This document shows, piece after piece, positions 31,625 through 40,744 of a DNA stretch of 64,000 nt. Source of the DNA: a bacterium (lineage in GTDB: Bacteria > Auribacterota > UBA3054 > JAPLST01). The translations under genes were made by a program, and so were the position numbers. The stretch is from assembly GCA_026417575.1 (NCBI GenBank), contig JAOACZ010000146.1, positions 1-64,000 of the forward strand, written 5' to 3'. Each line of letters opens with the position of its first letter. The first letter of the stretch is position 1. The notes beneath the pieces were generated by a model. It did no database searches. It saw only the letters and a program-made list of their open reading frames with translations, and was not told the origin of the DNA.

Positions 31625-34120
31625 GTGAAACTGCTGCTCCGAACTTTTTGCGTTCCTGTGGCGCTTTTTCGCGCGGAAGCAGTCGTGCTTCTTTTCGGGC
31701 TTCTGGCGTGGTCCCTCGCAGCGGCGCCAGCGATTGAACACGCCGGCCTCGTCTGGACAAACATTCTCGCACTCGAAATTCGCGATGGCGACGTGATCCG
31801 CGGACGCCAAATTGTCTATACAAACCAACCTGGCGACACCTTCATATACCACGACAGCGGTGACTCCAATCACCCCCAAGTGTGGGTCCGGCGCGGTGGC
31901 GCAACAATAGGAGCACTGAGTGGGGATGGCAGGATGATCTGGCTCTGCGATCAGGTGTTGAATAAGATGAGCAGTGCAGCTGTGCGCAGCCTAACCAATG
32001 CCTTGCTCTTCCGCCTCTGGTCACCCGATGACCCTCGCTACGCGACCAATAGCATGCCGCTCCGCGTGTGGCGCAAGACGCGCTGTGGCTACCTGGCCAC
32101 GACAAGCGACACCACGCGCGACATGCCGTTGCGGCATTTCTTGTATGTACTTTTACCCCACGCGTTTGTGACCGGCTGTACTTATACGCTCAGTTGCCCG
32201 CCAGGCACGGTGCCATCTTACACATTTTACTTCGACCCGAGGCAGATGCGGAGCGAGGCTGTCCATGTCAGCCAAGCCGGCTTCCACCTGCATTCACCCG
32301 TTAAACGCGCTTTTCACTCGTGCTGGATGGGCGATGGTGGTGGCATCCCATACCCTACCGGCCTGGTTTTTCACATTCTGGATCATACCACCGCGGCGAG
32401 CGTATACCGCGGCACCTTGCACCTTGTTCGCCGTGCCTCTGAACCAGAAGATCCGGGTGCACGTAACCGGAACTACACGGGTGCCGATGTTTTCGCAGCC
32501 GAATTTCCCGAACTCACAGAACCGGGTACGTACCGCGTGTATGTGGAGGGCATCGGTTGCTCGTTCCCGTTTCTGATCAGCGACACCTCCTGGATCACAA
32601 CCTTTCAACTGATGATGAAAGGTTTCTATCACCAGCGCAGTGGGGTTGCGCTTGGCCCGCCCTATACCGATTACGTCCGCCCGCGCTGCTTTCATCCCGA
32701 GGATGGCATCAAGATCTACCATTCCACCTGCACACTGATGGACAGTGGCAATGGGCTCAATGCCCGGGGCACAGATACAGACAACTTTGGCAACCTTAAC
32801 GCAGGGCGCACAACCCAGCTCGTAGCGAATGCCTGGGGTGGTTATTTCGACGCGGGTGATTGGGACCGCCGCATTCAGCATTTGCGTATTTCGCGCCTTC
32901 TCTTCGAGCTGGTTGATTTGTTCTCCAATGCCGTCACAGAGATCAACCTGAACATTCCTGAGTCCACCAATCACCTGCCTGATATCATTGATGAAGCTTT
33001 GTGGAATCTCGACTGCTACCGGCGCATGCAAACGCCCGAGGGAGGTATCCGCGGCGGGATCGAGTCCTCCGCTCATCCGCGCTTTGGTGATGGGAGTTGG
33101 CAGGAGTCCCTCCCAGTCATGGCATACGCTCCAGACATGTGGTGCAGTCACATGTATGCCGGCGATGCCGCCCGTGCCGCGTTCATCCTGCGGCGTTATG
33201 ACCCCTCGTTAGCCGAGATCTACAGTAATTCAGCCCTGCGCGCGATGGCGTACGCCGAAGCGCAGTGGGCAACGAATTTCTATGCGATGACACCAAGTGC
33301 GAGCAACGCAGTACGCGACGCACGCAATCTTGCTGCTATCGAAATGTTTCGCCTCACCAAGGACCCTGCCTGGCACGCTGTTTTTACCGCCACCACGATG
33401 ATCAACAACGACACAGCCGAACCCGAAGGCCCCACGTACGACCAAGCAGATGCCATCTTTACCTACCTCCGCACCCCGAGCGGTACCAGTACCACGTTGC
33501 GCCGACGCTATATTCACAGCTTAACTAATTTTGCCCGTACTATGGCCCAAGGCTCCTTCCACAGCGCGTTCGGCTGGACCCGCCACAATCAGTGGCTTCC
33601 CATCGGGTGGGGATTCATCACCGGCGCCGACTTCGATTACTTGCTCCGCGCCTACCTGCTCAGCCACGATCCTTACTTCCTCACGGCCACCCTCCGCGCC
33701 TTGCAGTTTACCAGCGGAGCCAACCCACTCAACATGGCCTTCACTGCTGGTCTCGGTACAAACGCGATTCGCGTTCCCTTGTTCGTCGACAGCATCATGC
33801 TTGGCGTGGAAGGGCCCGCGGGTATCACTACATACGGCCCGCTCGACATCGTCGAGTACCCGAACAATTGGTTCTATGTCTACTTCATGGCCCAACACGG
33901 ATATCCATATTACACCAACTGGCCGGTTATGGAAGCCTATCAAGACTCCTACATGCCGCCTGATACACAGGAATACACGGTCGACCGACCGATGGCTGTT
34001 CAAGCATATGCGTGGGGTTTCCTCGCGGCGCTCTTTCCGCCAATTCCAGAACCGTCGCTTTCGACGGGCTTGGTCATCACTGCCAGCGTGGTACGCTGTT
34101 GTGGGCGTGGTATACGATAA
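31625..34120 (+). CDS. glycoside hydrolase family 9 protein with PEP-CTERM-like signal
   Basis: Ig-like domain (TYRVYVEGIGCSFPFLISD), WGGYFDAGDWDRRIQHLR, NHLPDIIDEALWNLDCYRRMQTPEGGIRGGIESS; C-terminus IPEPSLSTGLVITASVVRCCGRGIR. Confidence 0.88.
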   Translation: MKLLLRTFCVPVALFRAEAVVLLFGLLAWSLAAAPAIEHAGLVWTNILALEIRDGDVIRGRQIVYTNQPGDTFIYHDSGDSNHPQVWVRRGGATIGALSGDGRMIWLCDQVLNKMSSAAVRSLTNALLFRLWSPDDPRYATNSMPLRVWRKTRCGYLATTSDTTRDMPLRHFLYVLLPHAFVTGCTYTLSCPPGTVPSYTFYFDPRQMRSEAVHVSQAGFHLHSPVKRAFHSCWMGDGGGIPYPTGLVFHILDHTTAASVYRGTLHLVRRASEPEDPGARNRNYTGADVFAAEFPELTEPGTYRVYVEGIGCSFPFLISDTSWITTFQLMMKGFYHQRSGVALGPPYTDYVRPRCFHPEDGIKIYHSTCTLMDSGNGLNARGTDTDNFGNLNAGRTTQLVANAWGGYFDAGDWDRRIQHLRISRLLFELVDLFSNAVTEINLNIPESTNHLPDIIDEALWNLDCYRRMQTPEGGIRGGIESSAHPRFGDGSWQESLPVMAYAPDMWCSHMYAGDAARAAFILRRYDPSLAEIYSNSALRAMAYAEAQWATNFYAMTPSASNAVRDARNLAAIEMFRLTKDPAWHAVFTATTMINNDTAEPEGPTYDQADAIFTYLRTPSGTSTTLRRRYIHSLTNFARTMAQGSFHSAFGWTRHNQWLPIGWGFITGADFDYLLRAYLLSHDPYFLTATLRALQFTSGANPLNMAFTAGLGTNAIRVPLFVDSIMLGVEGPAGITTYGPLDIVEYPNNWFYVYFMAQHGYPYYTNWPVMEAYQDSYMPPDTQEYTVDRPMAVQAYAWGFLAALFPPIPEPSLSTGLVITASVVRCCGRGIR

Positions 34121-34145
34121 CAATGACTCTCCTCCGCGAGACACT

Positions 34146-36656
34146 ATGAAAAGTTTTCCCCGATGTGCGTTGGCGTGTATACTCCTCGTGGCGTTTCCTC
34201 TCGCTGCAGTCGAAGTGCAAATTAGTGAGAGCGGTAGCGCACTGATCTGCCCGCGCTCGTTCGCTGCGTGGCTTGCCTATGGCGATAACGACACGAACTT
34301 TACCACGTGGGTTGGTGAAAACCGCAACGGAGGTCGGGCAAGTGACAACCGCTTCTACCCGCGCACGCGTGGCGCTTCTACCGTAGCAGGCATTATCTTG
34401 TGGTACTTCGATCTTACCGCTCACAGCGGCAAGCTTGCTACCGCCAATGCTGAGGTCTCTTGCAACGTCATGTGGGGCTGGACGCAAAGCGAAACCTATC
34501 GCCTCTACCCAATTCTGAGCAACTGGCACGAAAGTTCGGTCACATGGTCAAATTGGATCGGCGTCGGCTTCACCGCAAGCGGCGATAAGACCTATACCAA
34601 TTGGTTTGGACCCGAGCTCGACGCAGACACAGTCATCGGCACGATGAAATCCACGTGGACAATCTCACAAAGCGTCGTACAAGCGTGGCTCAACAACCCT
34701 AGCGCATTTAAAGGCCTGGCGGTCATACCTGACGGAGACAGCATTCGCTACTTTTGGACACGTCAAGCTACGTGGATTCCTGTGGCAGACCGCCCGCTCA
34801 TGGTCTTGCACATGCAATCGCTGAACAACCCACCCGCAACACCCACCAACATCAGCCCAGCTAACACGGCCATCGCGCAACCCCTTACCCCAACCCTCAC
34901 GGCATCGCCCTTCTCCGACCCCAACGGCCACGGCCATGCCGAAAGTCAGTGGCAGATAGCTTTGGATCCCTCGTTCCTCACACCCGTTGTCAACATTCAC
35001 ACGGCCACTGAGCTCACCAGTTACACTGTCGGCACTGGGCTCCTCAAGCCTCACACTCGCTACTACTGGCGTGTCCGCTACAAAGACAATGCAGCCGAAC
35101 CTGAATGGAGCGCCTGGTCGGCGCCTACATGGTTTGATACCGTCCTGGACCTCAGCCAACCGGTGATTATTCCCGCCGTGCGCAGCGCGTGGATTCGGGC
35201 TGTTCAACCGACCAGTAACTTTAATCCTTCCACCACTGCGTCGTTTGAACTCAATGCGGCCGATAGTTCAGGCCCAACCAGCATGATTCTACACTTCTTT
35301 GACCTCAGTGTCTTCAGCAGATACCCTGAGTTGATCATCAACGGACCAGGGCAGTTTTCCTACACTGTCCACTACGTCTGGCCTAATAATCCACCGACTG
35401 TACGCCTCTACGAACTCACCGCACCGTGGGACGAGCCAACCGTTACCTGGAGCAACTACCTGGGTGAAGCGGCTTGGACGAGCCGCGTGAATCGCGTGAT
35501 GGACGAGAAGATCCTCGAACACTTTTCCTGGGGGCAAACAGAGACCTGGGGTAACGTTCATCAACAAGTTCTCCAAGACTGGCTACACTCCCCGACGAAC
35601 AACTGCGGCCTTGCTCTGCTCACGGAAGACACAGCCGGCGTGAGTGCCATGTTTCGCTCCATGCCTCTTCCGTGGTTGCGGATGGAGATTATCAACACCA
35701 ATGTTCCGCGGCCAGATCGGCCAATCAATATCAGCCCTCTGAACGGTGCTGCTGGCGTGTCGCTTACACCCCAGCTGCAGGCATCAGCCTATAGCGGTAC
35801 GGGCACCCACACGGCCAGCCGTTGGCAGATTGCTGAAGATGCCCAAATGTTGGCGCTCATTTGGGATAGCGGTGCGACGAACGCCCTGACGACCATCACC
35901 GTGCCCGCTGGCCGGCTCCAGTACACCGGACGCTACTATTGGCGCGTCGCCTACATCAACCATCTCGGAGGTCAGAGTGCCTGGTCCATGCCAACCTTCT
36001 TTGATACTGTAGTCCAAGCCGGCTTAGTCTCGCGCAAGGCGGGCCGCACGGCACTCATCAGTTTCGCTGAGCCAGAGCGAAACTACAACGGCATAAATGA
36101 CAATCTCCTCAAATTCGTCGGTCGCTCAAATAACGTTGCCGCCACCATGCTGTGCTGGTTCGATCTTGCTGTCCTCGAAGGCCAGTCCCTCAATGGCCCA
36201 GCACAGTTACAACTTCACTGGGATTATGTGAGTACCGAGTTTGGTGCACAAACATTTGCATGTTATCCACTGCTACGCGCATGGGACGAGACAAACGTCA
36301 CGTGGAACAGCTTTAATGGGCCTGGTAACGAAAACTATGCTCAACACTTTGGTGCGCAGCTCGACGTGCAAGAAGCCGTCGGATACGAGTCAAACTTCTT
36401 CACCATTCCCCAGGCCGTGGTCGAACAATGGCTCTCTACCAGCACGTCGAACTGCGGACTGGCAATTTATCCCGACGTGTCCATCCCCAACGCGTTTGTT
36501 TATTCGCGAAAATCGCCGCTCAAAGCGCCCACATTGATTATCGACGTCATCCCAGAACCAGCCGAGTTGGCGCTCGCGTTGGCATCACTTGCACTATGGC
36601 GCAGGCAAGCGCGCTTGAGCGGTGGCAAGGCACTTCTCCAGCCAGGCACGGGCTAG
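34146..36656 (+). CDS. DNRLRE-domain / fibronectin-like multidomain protein with PEP-CTERM signal
   Basis: True start at 34146 (MKSFPRCALACILLVAFPLAAVEV); three DNRLRE-like blocks (VTWSN, WLNNPSAFKGLAV, WLHSPTNNCGLAL, WLSTSTSNCGLAI) separated by two NISPxN modules; C-terminus IPEPAELALALASLALWRRQARL. Confidence 0.8.
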   Translation: MKSFPRCALACILLVAFPLAAVEVQISESGSALICPRSFAAWLAYGDNDTNFTTWVGENRNGGRASDNRFYPRTRGASTVAGIILWYFDLTAHSGKLATANAEVSCNVMWGWTQSETYRLYPILSNWHESSVTWSNWIGVGFTASGDKTYTNWFGPELDADTVIGTMKSTWTISQSVVQAWLNNPSAFKGLAVIPDGDSIRYFWTRQATWIPVADRPLMVLHMQSLNNPPATPTNISPANTAIAQPLTPTLTASPFSDPNGHGHAESQWQIALDPSFLTPVVNIHTATELTSYTVGTGLLKPHTRYYWRVRYKDNAAEPEWSAWSAPTWFDTVLDLSQPVIIPAVRSAWIRAVQPTSNFNPSTTASFELNAADSSGPTSMILHFFDLSVFSRYPELIINGPGQFSYTVHYVWPNNPPTVRLYELTAPWDEPTVTWSNYLGEAAWTSRVNRVMDEKILEHFSWGQTETWGNVHQQVLQDWLHSPTNNCGLALLTEDTAGVSAMFRSMPLPWLRMEIINTNVPRPDRPINISPLNGAAGVSLTPQLQASAYSGTGTHTASRWQIAEDAQMLALIWDSGATNALTTITVPAGRLQYTGRYYWRVAYINHLGGQSAWSMPTFFDTVVQAGLVSRKAGRTALISFAEPERNYNGINDNLLKFVGRSNNVAATMLCWFDLAVLEGQSLNGPAQLQLHWDYVSTEFGAQTFACYPLLRAWDETNVTWNSFNGPGNENYAQHFGAQLDVQEAVGYESNFFTIPQAVVEQWLSTSTSNCGLAIYPDVSIPNAFVYSRKSPLKAPTLIIDVIPEPAELALALASLALWRRQARLSGGKALLQPGTG

Positions 36657-36886
36657 GCTACGCTGCGCGCCACAGACCACCGCAGCCACGACCGAACGCC
36701 CTGACGGCTAGGCTCGTCAATCGCCCAGTGGCAGATGTGCGCAGGCACGCGCTTTTGCAGACGTTCGTACCGCGCAGAGTTTCGCGCCAGTCATGGTCGC
36801 AGCGGCGACGAGCAACAGTTTCGTCGCGAATCTAATAAACACTTCCCACCCCACTTGCCCTGACTGGCAGCAGGGCACGTGCCTCC

Positions 36887-37858
36887 TTACCACGCGTAGG
36901 CTTCGGGCGCCTCACCCCCTGGCCCTGGAAAAAGCTGATCCAACTCCTTCATCACCTCGTCGTTCAGATCAAGATCGAGAGCACGCAAGCTCCCTTCCAA
37001 CTGCTCAAGCGTGCGCGGCCCAATGATTGGGGCAGTCACAGCCGGGTTCTTCAGGAGCCAGGCTAGCGCGACATCAGCCGGCTTCTCGCCCATACGCGCG
37101 CACAGGGCCTCGTAGCGCTCCAATCGCGCGCGCTCCTGAGCAAGATTGTCTTGCACATGCTTGCTCGCTCGCCGCCCCTCGCGTGCTTCGCTCACTCCCC
37201 CTGCTAACAAGCCCCCCGCGAGCGGGCTCCACGGAATAATGCCAATCCCGTACGCACGACAGGCCGGGATCACTTCAAGTTCAATTGTCCGCGCCAGTAA
37301 GCTGTATTTGCTCTGTTCCGACACCAAACCCATAAAATGCCGCTCGCGTGCTGCATGCTGCGCTTGAACAATGTGCCAGGCAGCGAAATTGCTGCTCCCC
37401 GCATAAATCACCTTGCCTTGCTGGACCAGTGTTTCGTACGCCTGCCAAATTTCCTCCCACGGCGTCTCGCGATCGACGTGATGCATCTGGTACAGATCAA
37501 TCCGGTCAGTCTGCAAACGACGCAAACTGTCGTCGCAGGCTTTCCGGATGTGCACAGCCGACAGGCGTGCATCATTTGGCCCGTCGCCCATCACCCCATA
37601 CACTTTCGTCGCCAGGACAATTTTGTCGCGCCTACCGCCTCCCTGTGCCAGCCAGCGGCCAATAATTTGCTCCGTAACACCCTCGCCCTTTTTCCACCCG
37701 TACACGTTGGCTGTGTCAAAGAAGTTAATCCCAAGCTCCAACGCACGATCCATGATGGCAAAACTGCTGGGCTCATCGGTGTGCGGCCCAAAGTTCATCG
37801 TGCCTAAGCACAAGCGACTCACACGCACACCACTGCGACCTAGATGAACATACTTCAT
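36887..37858 (-). CDS. aldo/keto reductase
   Basis: MKYVHLGRSGVRVSRLCLGTMNFG, GINFFDTANVYG, LQTDRIDLYQMHHVD, KNPAVTAPIIGPRTLEQLE. Confidence 0.96.
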   Translation of the reverse strand: MKYVHLGRSGVRVSRLCLGTMNFGPHTDEPSSFAIMDRALELGINFFDTANVYGWKKGEGVTEQIIGRWLAQGGGRRDKIVLATKVYGVMGDGPNDARLSAVHIRKACDDSLRRLQTDRIDLYQMHHVDRETPWEEIWQAYETLVQQGKVIYAGSSNFAAWHIVQAQHAARERHFMGLVSEQSKYSLLARTIELEVIPACRAYGIGIIPWSPLAGGLLAGGVSEAREGRRASKHVQDNLAQERARLERYEALCARMGEKPADVALAWLLKNPAVTAPIIGPRTLEQLEGSLRALDLDLNDEVMKELDQLFPGPGGEAPEAYAW

Positions 37859-38313
37859 CCAATCCTCCGCACATGCAATACAAGGTTATCTTGACGTACC
37901 ACCTCCACCATCGTACCTGCGGGTATCGACTCGTCCGCGCTGGCACGCCACAACGTCCCGCGCCAGCGCACGCGCCCCTCGCGTTCCTTGCCGCCAATCT
38001 CCTCCACCACTTCAACGTGTGCACCAACGGCCTCATGCGGGATCGTGTCCAGATCGCCCTTCTGCAGGGTAAACCCCGTCAGCTGTCCGGAGAGCCAGCG
38101 CCGCAGGGAGAACAATAAGACCACGCCGAGCACAATCCATATGAGAATCTGCACGGCAAGTGACATCCGTACGCCCAACGCGAGGAGAGCCGCCACCGCC
38201 CACGCACTCACCGCAAAAAAGATCAGCACAATCCCCGGGACGCAGAATTCCAATACTGCCAACAGTGCGCCAAGCAGAAACCAGACCAACACAGGATTCA
38301 CAAGAGAACTCAT
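37855..38313 (-). CDS. NfeD family membrane protein
   Basis: TM-rich N-terminus (PVLVWFLLGALLAVLEFCVPGIVLIFFAVSAW) and C-terminal OB-like GRVRWRGTLWRASADESIPAGTMVEVV. Confidence 0.85.
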   Translation of the reverse strand: MSSLVNPVLVWFLLGALLAVLEFCVPGIVLIFFAVSAWAVAALLALGVRMSLAVQILIWIVLGVVLLFSLRRWLSGQLTGFTLQKGDLDTIPHEAVGAHVEVVEEIGGKEREGRVRWRGTLWRASADESIPAGTMVEVVRQDNLVLHVRRIG

Positions 38314-38356
38314 CGTTTGCTCCGTAGCCTGGAATTATCAACCGCCGTCCGCGGGC

Positions 38357-39892
38357 CTACGTACTGCCAAACAACTCACCCCACCCCGCGGGCGCGTCAA
38401 CTGCAGCTGGCTCCCGGGACCCGTGTTGCGCGGCGCGCCGCCTGCTTTTGGCGCGCTCCGCCGCCTGTACTCCCGCTGGGATCTCCTTCTCGCGGGTACG
38501 ATACGCGCGCTCCATCATCATCTTATCTACCCGCTCCTCCAAGGGGACCGGGTACTCTCCCGTATAACAAGCGCAGCAAAACGGCGGACCTCCGCACACC
38601 TGTACCAGTCCTTCCAAACTCAAATACCCGAGCGAATCAACATTCAAAAATTGCGCGATTTCATCAATCGTATGCCGTGCGGCAATCAGCTGCTCATGTG
38701 CATGAAAATCAACCCCGTAGAAGCACGGAAAGCGTATCGGCGGACAACTGATGCGCACGTGGACTTCTTTGGCCCCCGCGCGTTTGAGCTCGGCCACACG
38801 CGCAAACGTGGTCGTGCCGCGAACAATCGAATCGTCTACAATCACCACACGCTTTCCCGCCACCACTTCTGGCATGATGTTCAACTTCACCCGCACCTTG
38901 ATATCCCGCTCGCTCTGCAACGGAGCGATGAACGTCCGCCCCACGTAGTGATTGCGGATATAGCCCATTTCCAGCGGGATGCCACTCTCTTCCGAAAACC
39001 CCAAGGCGGCAGACGTGCCTGAATCCGGTACCCCAATGACAATGTCAGCATCCACAGGATATTCGCGCGCCAGCTGACGCCCTAACTCCTTGCGCACCAC
39101 ATGACAAGTCCGCCCCCACAACCGACTGTCCGGTCGCGCGAAATACACATACTCAAAAATGCACGGCGCCGCTGTCACGGGTGCGCCAAAGCGCAGCGAA
39201 CGTACCCCCTGCGCGTCAATCAGCACAATTTCACCTGGCTCCACATCGCGCACAAATTCCGCACCCGTTAAATCAAACGCGCTTGTCTCCGAAGCAAGCA
39301 CATACGCTTCCCCTAACCGTCCAAGTGATAACGGCCGAAAGCCATGCGGATCACGTATCCCAATCAGCATCTCCGGCGTGAGCATTACTAACGTGTACGC
39401 CCCTTGCAAGCGGCGTAGCACCGCGATAAGCAACTCTTCAAACGTCCCGTGAAACGGGCGCGCCATCAGGTGCACTATAATCTCACTGTCAGTGGTCGTT
39501 TGGAAGATCGAGCCGGCTGCTTCCAGTTCTTTGCGCAGAGAGCCGGCGTTGACCAAGTTCCCATTGTGGCCAACGGCAAGCTGCCCGCGCGCGTAATCGA
39601 CAAGGAGCGGTTGGGCATTCTTGAGCGAGCTCGAGCCGGTGGTGGAGTAGCGCACGTGCCCGATCGCTGCGTCGCCCTGCATCCGCGCTAACACCTCGGG
39701 TGTCAACACATCGCTTGCCAAACCCATGCCCGTATGCCCCACAAGCCCATCGGCTGTCCGCACCACAATCCCCGCGCTCTCCTGCCCACGATGCTGCAGG
39801 GCGAATAAGCCGTAATAGGTCACCTCACCCGCCTGCGGATGCCCAAACACTCCGAACACCCCACATGCCTCGCGTACAGCTTCCTCCTTCAT
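38357..39892 (-). CDS. purF: amidophosphoribosyltransferase
   Basis: CGVFGVFGHPQAGEVTYYGLFALQHRGQESAGIV; VVIVDDSIVRGTTTFARV; likely start MKEEAVREACGVFG at 39892. Confidence 0.96.
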   Translation of the reverse strand: MKEEAVREACGVFGVFGHPQAGEVTYYGLFALQHRGQESAGIVVRTADGLVGHTGMGLASDVLTPEVLARMQGDAAIGHVRYSTTGSSSLKNAQPLLVDYARGQLAVGHNGNLVNAGSLRKELEAAGSIFQTTTDSEIIVHLMARPFHGTFEELLIAVLRRLQGAYTLVMLTPEMLIGIRDPHGFRPLSLGRLGEAYVLASETSAFDLTGAEFVRDVEPGEIVLIDAQGVRSLRFGAPVTAAPCIFEYVYFARPDSRLWGRTCHVVRKELGRQLAREYPVDADIVIGVPDSGTSAALGFSEESGIPLEMGYIRNHYVGRTFIAPLQSERDIKVRVKLNIMPEVVAGKRVVIVDDSIVRGTTTFARVAELKRAGAKEVHVRISCPPIRFPCFYGVDFHAHEQLIAARHTIDEIAQFLNVDSLGYLSLEGLVQVCGGPPFCCACYTGEYPVPLEERVDKMMMERAYRTREKEIPAGVQAAERAKSRRRAAQHGSREPAAVDAPAGWGELFGST

Positions 39893-39906
39893 CCCTACTT
39901 CTCTCT

Positions 39907-40395
39907 TCACTGCCGTTCTAGCCACGTGCCACGTACTTCGCCATCAACAGTTCCTTGAATATTCACAGCCTGGCAATACACATCCACGTCTCCATGAACA
40001 TGTCCCTTCGGACTGATCGTCAGCACTTGCCCGCGAAAATATACATCACCTGCAATCGTCCCGTGAATCTCGGCCACTTGCGCAAGAATAGCCACGTTCG
40101 TATGGCAGTCACCATACACACGCACGAATTGCCCCACTAACAACACCGGCCGCGTAATCTCGTCGCGTACCTCCAACAGTTGTTGGGCCGGTTGCTCCTC
40201 AAATCCGCGTGCCACCAACTCGCGCTTGAAGCCGTCTATCTTGGCAATGACATAGCGCACCCCCAGATAGCCCACCACGCCAGTGATCACGAGCAGGGTA
40301 AGACACCCGATGCCACAGCCAAGTCCCAGCTTTGCCCCAACCCCCATTCCACGTCGCGGCGCTCCTGCAGTACTATCAGACATGTTCTCATCCAT
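39907..40395 (-). CDS. membrane-anchored polymer-forming (bactofilin-like) protein
   Basis: Single TM; C-terminal GTIAGDVYFRGQVLTISPKGHVHGDVDVYCQAVNIQGTVDGEVRG resembles bactofilin repeats. Confidence 0.55.
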   Translation of the reverse strand: MDENMSDSTAGAPRRGMGVGAKLGLGCGIGCLTLLVITGVVGYLGVRYVIAKIDGFKRELVARGFEEQPAQQLLEVRDEITRPVLLVGQFVRVYGDCHTNVAILAQVAEIHGTIAGDVYFRGQVLTISPKGHVHGDVDVYCQAVNIQGTVDGEVRGTWLERQ

Positions 40396-40615
40396 AAGTG
40401 GAATTGCGTTCTCCGCGCCTAGTATAGCAAAAACCTCGCACCTGTTCCATTCGCATGCCGACACGATTGCTGGTACGCAGAGCACAATCCCAGTGCGACT
40501 AACGCCCGGCTGCCACAACTCTGCCAGGCCTCGTTACCGCCAATCGAGATTGTCATGTTGCACGAACGCACCTTCCTCGCCCGCGCACGATGCCACATCG
40601 GCAGCGTCGCGTGAT

Positions 40616-40644
40616 TTGACAAGGCTGAGCTATTTTGTTACCCT
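40616..40644 (+). promoter_or_regulatory. promoter of the 1620-aa PEP-CTERM gene
   Basis: TTGACA (40616-40621) - 17 nt - TACCCT (40639-40644). Confidence 0.5.
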
Positions 40645-40744
40645 AAATGCCACAGGAGGCGGCGAGGCCGTGCGCTGGTTGCCTGAAAGGCTTTAGCGCA
40701 CATAACGAGAAAACACGGTCCTAATCAAAACAGGGGGACGCAAA

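Noticed and set aside
33531-34145. N-terminal 205 residues of the 1041-aa ORF 33531..36656
   Set aside because: They overlap the GH9 3' end out of frame; a signal peptide and ATG at 34146 give a better start.
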